DNA of 64,000 bases from Aliiglaciecola sp041538045 (GTDB taxonomy: Bacteria; Pseudomonadota; Gammaproteobacteria; Enterobacterales; Alteromonadaceae), in the NCBI RefSeq assembly GCF_041538045.1, contig NZ_JBGOSE010000001.1, positions 124,001 to 188,000 on the forward strand. Direction: 5' to 3'. A program made the position numbers and the translations under genes. The first letter of the stretch is position 1; each line of letters starts with the position of its first letter. Below the pieces are notes generated by a model. The model did no database searches. It had not been told where the DNA came from and was given only the letters and a program-made list of their open reading frames with translations. Below are positions 61,573 through 64,000 of this stretch, one piece after another.

Positions 61573-61594
61573 TCCTTACCTATTTTAGCGCGTA
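61570..61594 (+). promoter_or_regulatory. Autoregulatory ECF promoter of the sigma-chrR operon
   Basis: TGATCC (61570-61575), 15-nt spacer and CGTA (61591-61594), 35 bp before the sigma ATG. Both halves are exact to the pattern seen at the other two sites. Confidence 0.6.
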
Positions 61595-61629
61595 AAAACT
61601 GAAACTAGATTGATTTCAGGAAAATACGC

Positions 61630-62244
61630 ATGTTAGTCGGAATTCCATTGCAGTCGAAAAATGCAAACATACCAACGCCCAAAGAATGCGCAAAAGAAAT
61701 GTCACAACATTTGGTTACTGTGGCTGAAAGCCGTTGCAAGCGTTCATTTGCTGAAGTTTTCAATTATTTTGCCCCCAGACTCAGGTCTTACTGTTTAAAA
61801 CAGACGGGTAATGAAGCAATAGCCATGGAGTTGGTGCAAGACACCATGTCCAACGTTTGGCAGAAAGCGCATTTGTTCAATGCTGAGAAGGGGTCACCCT
61901 CCACTTGGATTTTTACGATCGCTAGAAATTTACGATTTGATATGTTGCGTAAACAACAAAATCGCAAAGAAGATATTTGCTCAGATGACTTATGGCCCGT
62001 GTTGTGCGAGCACACCGCTGATGTCGACGAGGTATCGTTAGAACAACAAATGACGATGCAGCAAATCAATACTATGTTCGATTCTCTGCCAGAGAAGCAA
62101 AAAGTAGTAATAGAAGCTATTTACATAGAAGGAAAATCACAACAGGAAGTTGCTTCCGAATTGGATATTCCTTTAGGGACTGTTAAGTCTCGTACTAGAT
62201 TAGCGTTACAGCGTTTAAAAGAGTTGATTAAAGACGATGATTAA
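61630..62244 (+). CDS. ECF sigma factor (RpoE/ECF11 type)
   Basis: 204 residues with sigma-2 (VFNYFAPRLRSYCLKQTG, STWIFTIARNLRFDMLRKQQ) and sigma-4 (LPEKQKVVIEAIYIEGKSQ, GTVKSRTRLALQRLK), no other domains. It resembles the singlet-oxygen/lipid-peroxide-responsive sigma of Rhodobacter and Vibrio. The stop overlaps the chrR start by 8 nt, the usual sigma/anti-sigma arrangement. AGGAAAA ribosome site. Confidence 0.93.
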   Translation: MLVGIPLQSKNANIPTPKECAKEMSQHLVTVAESRCKRSFAEVFNYFAPRLRSYCLKQTGNEAIAMELVQDTMSNVWQKAHLFNAEKGSPSTWIFTIARNLRFDMLRKQQNRKEDICSDDLWPVLCEHTADVDEVSLEQQMTMQQINTMFDSLPEKQKVVIEAIYIEGKSQQEVASELDIPLGTVKSRTRLALQRLKELIKDDD

Positions 62245-62908
62245 TTTCCATCCTTCTCAACAACAGTTGAGAGAATTTTCCCAAGGCTTGTGTGCACCAG
62301 CGCTTTCGTTGGTTATTTCCGCTCATGCGGATATGTGCCCCCAATGTAGAAATCAACTTTCTCAAATGGAAAGCGAGTCTGCGAAAGTACTTGATGAACC
62401 AAAATTACTAGGTGGTTCTGAGCAAGCTGTCGATTTCGCATCTATGCTGGCTGATATTACTTGTCTTCCCGCGGCAGAGGTTCCAAATGTAAATAGTCAG
62501 AACCATCAAATCGAATTGGATGGCCGCAAATTTACTGTGCCGCGAGCGTTGAAACGTTATGTGGAAAAAACGGGTAACTTCTCACACCTTTTAGGAAATC
62601 TTTGGCAAGCTCCTGTTGATCTAGGTCCTGTAGGCAAAGCCAATTTTATTTTCATGCAAAAAGATGGCAGAGTTCCTGAGCACACTCACAGAGGGACAGA
62701 ATTGACCTTAGTAATTGATGGTGAGTTTAGTGACGGTATATCACACTACGACACTGGTGACTTTATCTTGATGGATTCTAATAACACCCATGCACCATAC
62801 TCTGAAGCTAGTGAGGGATGTTTAGTGTTTACTATTGTCGATGCACCATTGCACTTTACTTCGGGTATTGCTCGTTTACTGAACCCCTTTAGCCATTTGT
62901 TTTTTTAG
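62237..62908 (+). CDS. chrR: ChrR-family zinc anti-sigma factor
   Basis: 223 residues. N-terminal zinc anti-sigma domain with ligands His5, His30, Cys34 and Cys37 (HADMCPQC), the same four positions, shifted by one, as in Rhodobacter ChrR. C-terminal cupin with the metal motif RVPEHTHRGTELTLV, which senses singlet oxygen or reactive lipids in the family. Would hold the sigma factor inactive until stress. Confidence 0.94.
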   Translation: MINFHPSQQQLREFSQGLCAPALSLVISAHADMCPQCRNQLSQMESESAKVLDEPKLLGGSEQAVDFASMLADITCLPAAEVPNVNSQNHQIELDGRKFTVPRALKRYVEKTGNFSHLLGNLWQAPVDLGPVGKANFIFMQKDGRVPEHTHRGTELTLVIDGEFSDGISHYDTGDFILMDSNNTHAPYSEASEGCLVFTIVDAPLHFTSGIARLLNPFSHLFF

Positions 62909-62933
62909 TCTTCTAGGGAAATAGACAGGCTAA

Positions 62934-62975
62934 AAAAACCGCCGTTAATTTTATAGTTAATGGCGGTTTTTATTT
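62934..62975. terminator. Bidirectional terminator between chrR and bamD
   Basis: AAAAACCGCC (62934-62943) pairs with GGCGGTTTTT (62962-62971); the inner GTTAA/TTAAT extends the stem to about 15 bp, loop TTTTATAG. A and T runs flank it, so it works for both convergent genes. Confidence 0.9.
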
Positions 62976-63005
62976 AACTCAAAGAAAATGTTGTTGCTTC
63001 GAAAA

Positions 63006-63773
63006 CTAACTCACATAACTACTATTTGGATAGTTCAGTCTTAACGTTTTTAAAGCGTTATTTTTCAGATCGTCAAGTTCTAGTTGGTCATAACATTCAA
63101 CCATGATTTCTAGCGCATTTTGAATTTCGCTGGAGTCAGGGAAGTATTCAAGTACGTAGCGCCCACGGTTAGCTGCAGCAACATAAGCTTCTCTACGCAT
63201 ATAAAAACGTGCGATGGCTATTTCATATTTGGCCAATCGATTTTTAATAAATACCATGCGTTTTTTGGCATCGGCAGCGTATTTACTGTCGGGGAATTTG
63301 TTAATTAAACGACGGAAATCAGAAAATGCTTCTCTAGAGCGGCTCGGATCTCTATCCGAACGGTCAATACCAACGAGTTCTTGGAAAAGGTTTTTATCGG
63401 CATCCAAATTTGTTAGACCACGCATGTATAATGCATAATCCACATCAGAGTGATTAGGATTGAGGCGCACAAATCTATCAATAGTTGCGATAGCTTCGTC
63501 TGTTTTACCTACCTTGTAATAAGAGTAAATCAGATCTAATTGCACTTGATGTGAATGGGGACCGAAAGGGAATCGGGAATCAAGCGTACTTAAAATTTCA
63601 GTGGCAACGTTGAAATTACCTTGCGACATACTTTCTTTTGCTTGATCATACAGCGCACTTTCACTTCTGTTACCAATTAAGATGTCTTCTTCATCAGGTG
63701 AAAATGAACAGCCATACATAGTGGCAACAGAAATTAGAACGATTAGTTTGTAGAATGAATTTTTAAATGTCAT
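63006..63773 (-). CDS. bamD: Outer membrane protein assembly factor BamD
   Basis: Essential lipoprotein of the BAM complex. 255 residues, lipobox MYGC with Cys22, followed by five TPR-like helix pairs (AKESMSQGNFNVATEIL, QLDLIYSYYKVGKTDEAIATI, VDYALYMRGLTN, KRMVFIKNRLAKYEIAIARFY, ALEIMVECYDQLEL). Typical length and order. Confidence 0.97.
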   Translation of the reverse strand: MTFKNSFYKLIVLISVATMYGCSFSPDEEDILIGNRSESALYDQAKESMSQGNFNVATEILSTLDSRFPFGPHSHQVQLDLIYSYYKVGKTDEAIATIDRFVRLNPNHSDVDYALYMRGLTNLDADKNLFQELVGIDRSDRDPSRSREAFSDFRRLINKFPDSKYAADAKKRMVFIKNRLAKYEIAIARFYMRREAYVAAANRGRYVLEYFPDSSEIQNALEIMVECYDQLELDDLKNNALKTLRLNYPNSSYVS

Positions 63774-64000
63774 GTTACTCTTATTCTATACAGGGATTTA
63801 GCAGGCATTAAAAAATCCGCTAAACTTTGTTTTCAGTAATCCATCGATCCGAGGCATTCTACCCTAGGGATCCATGGGATGCACGTTTTGTTATAAATCA
63901 CTTTACGGTGATACCTGGTGTTTGCATTTGTCCCCGCATAATGTAAATCAAATCGCCAGTTGCGGGACATTATATTATTACAGCTCTTATAGGACACAAT
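63774..64000. other. Divergent bamD region, possible rluD start at the edge
   Basis: No complete gene. The last bases, ATAGGACACAAT, contain an AGGA at ideal distance to an ATG that would be completed by the first base after the window; rluD commonly faces bamD. An imperfect inverted repeat, TGTCCCCGCA (63929-63938) with TGCGGGACA (63961-63969, one bulged C), lies in this leader. Confidence 0.4.

Overview
The window is about 64 kb of AT-leaning gammaproteobacterial chromosome. Gene content and order point to the Alteromonadales, probably an Alteromonas/Glaciecola/Paraglaciecola-type marine heterotroph. Clues are queA-tgt-yajC-secDF, nrdR-ribDE-ribBA-ribH-nusB-thiL-pgpA, xseB-ispA-dxs, sodium-type stator genes pomAB, a long-form isocitrate lyase beside malate synthase G, and an ECF sigma/ChrR island. 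The genus assignment is inference. No rRNA, tRNA, CRISPR array or insertion sequence was recognised.

Region by region. 1-5.4 kb is accessory: an unidentified partial gene, a patatin-like lipase, an exported trypsin-like protease, then a tight cassette of a Tat-type cysteine-rich secreted protein, a PqqD-like peptide-binding protein, an HPr-kinase-like P-loop kinase and an NTP_transf_5 nucleotidyltransferase (HPr-rel-A type). 5.7-8.0 kb makes UDP-hexuronic acid sugars. 8.0-13.0 kb is the glyoxylate bypass (glcB, a LysR regulator, aceA). 13.6-19.9 kb has alkaline phosphatase, an AttH-like lipoprotein with its FtsX-type ABC transporter, and a membrane protein. 20.0-25.8 kb is a PspA/K+ channel/DUF2491/DUF350/DUF1190/glutathionylspermidine-synthase-like/rhomboid operon. 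26.5-32.0 kb is tRNA queuosine modification and protein export. 32.3-38.7 kb holds suhB, radA and three c-di-GMP genes. 38.7-43.6 kb holds ettA, an oxidoreductase, glyA and a rhodanese. 44.2-50.1 kb is the riboflavin/nusB/thiL/pgpA operon, and 50.2-53.3 kb isoprenoid precursor synthesis. 53.6-55.3 kb is the flagellar stator. 55.3-62.9 kb is a stress island in which a ChrR-controlled ECF sigma factor faces a seven-gene lipid-modification operon. bamD closes the window.

The best candidates for under-described biology are (1) the HPr-rel-A cassette with a putative secreted substrate, (2) the PspA-amidoligase envelope operon, whose DUF1190 lipoprotein ends in Gly-Gly and which has acquired a rhomboid protease, and (3) the ECF/ChrR island, where three promoter-like elements with a shared TGATCC / CGTA layout link the sigma operon, the lipid operon and a LON-domain gene. 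A fourth point is that the RibBA protein has lost the zinc cysteines of its GTP cyclohydrolase II half (RibBX type).
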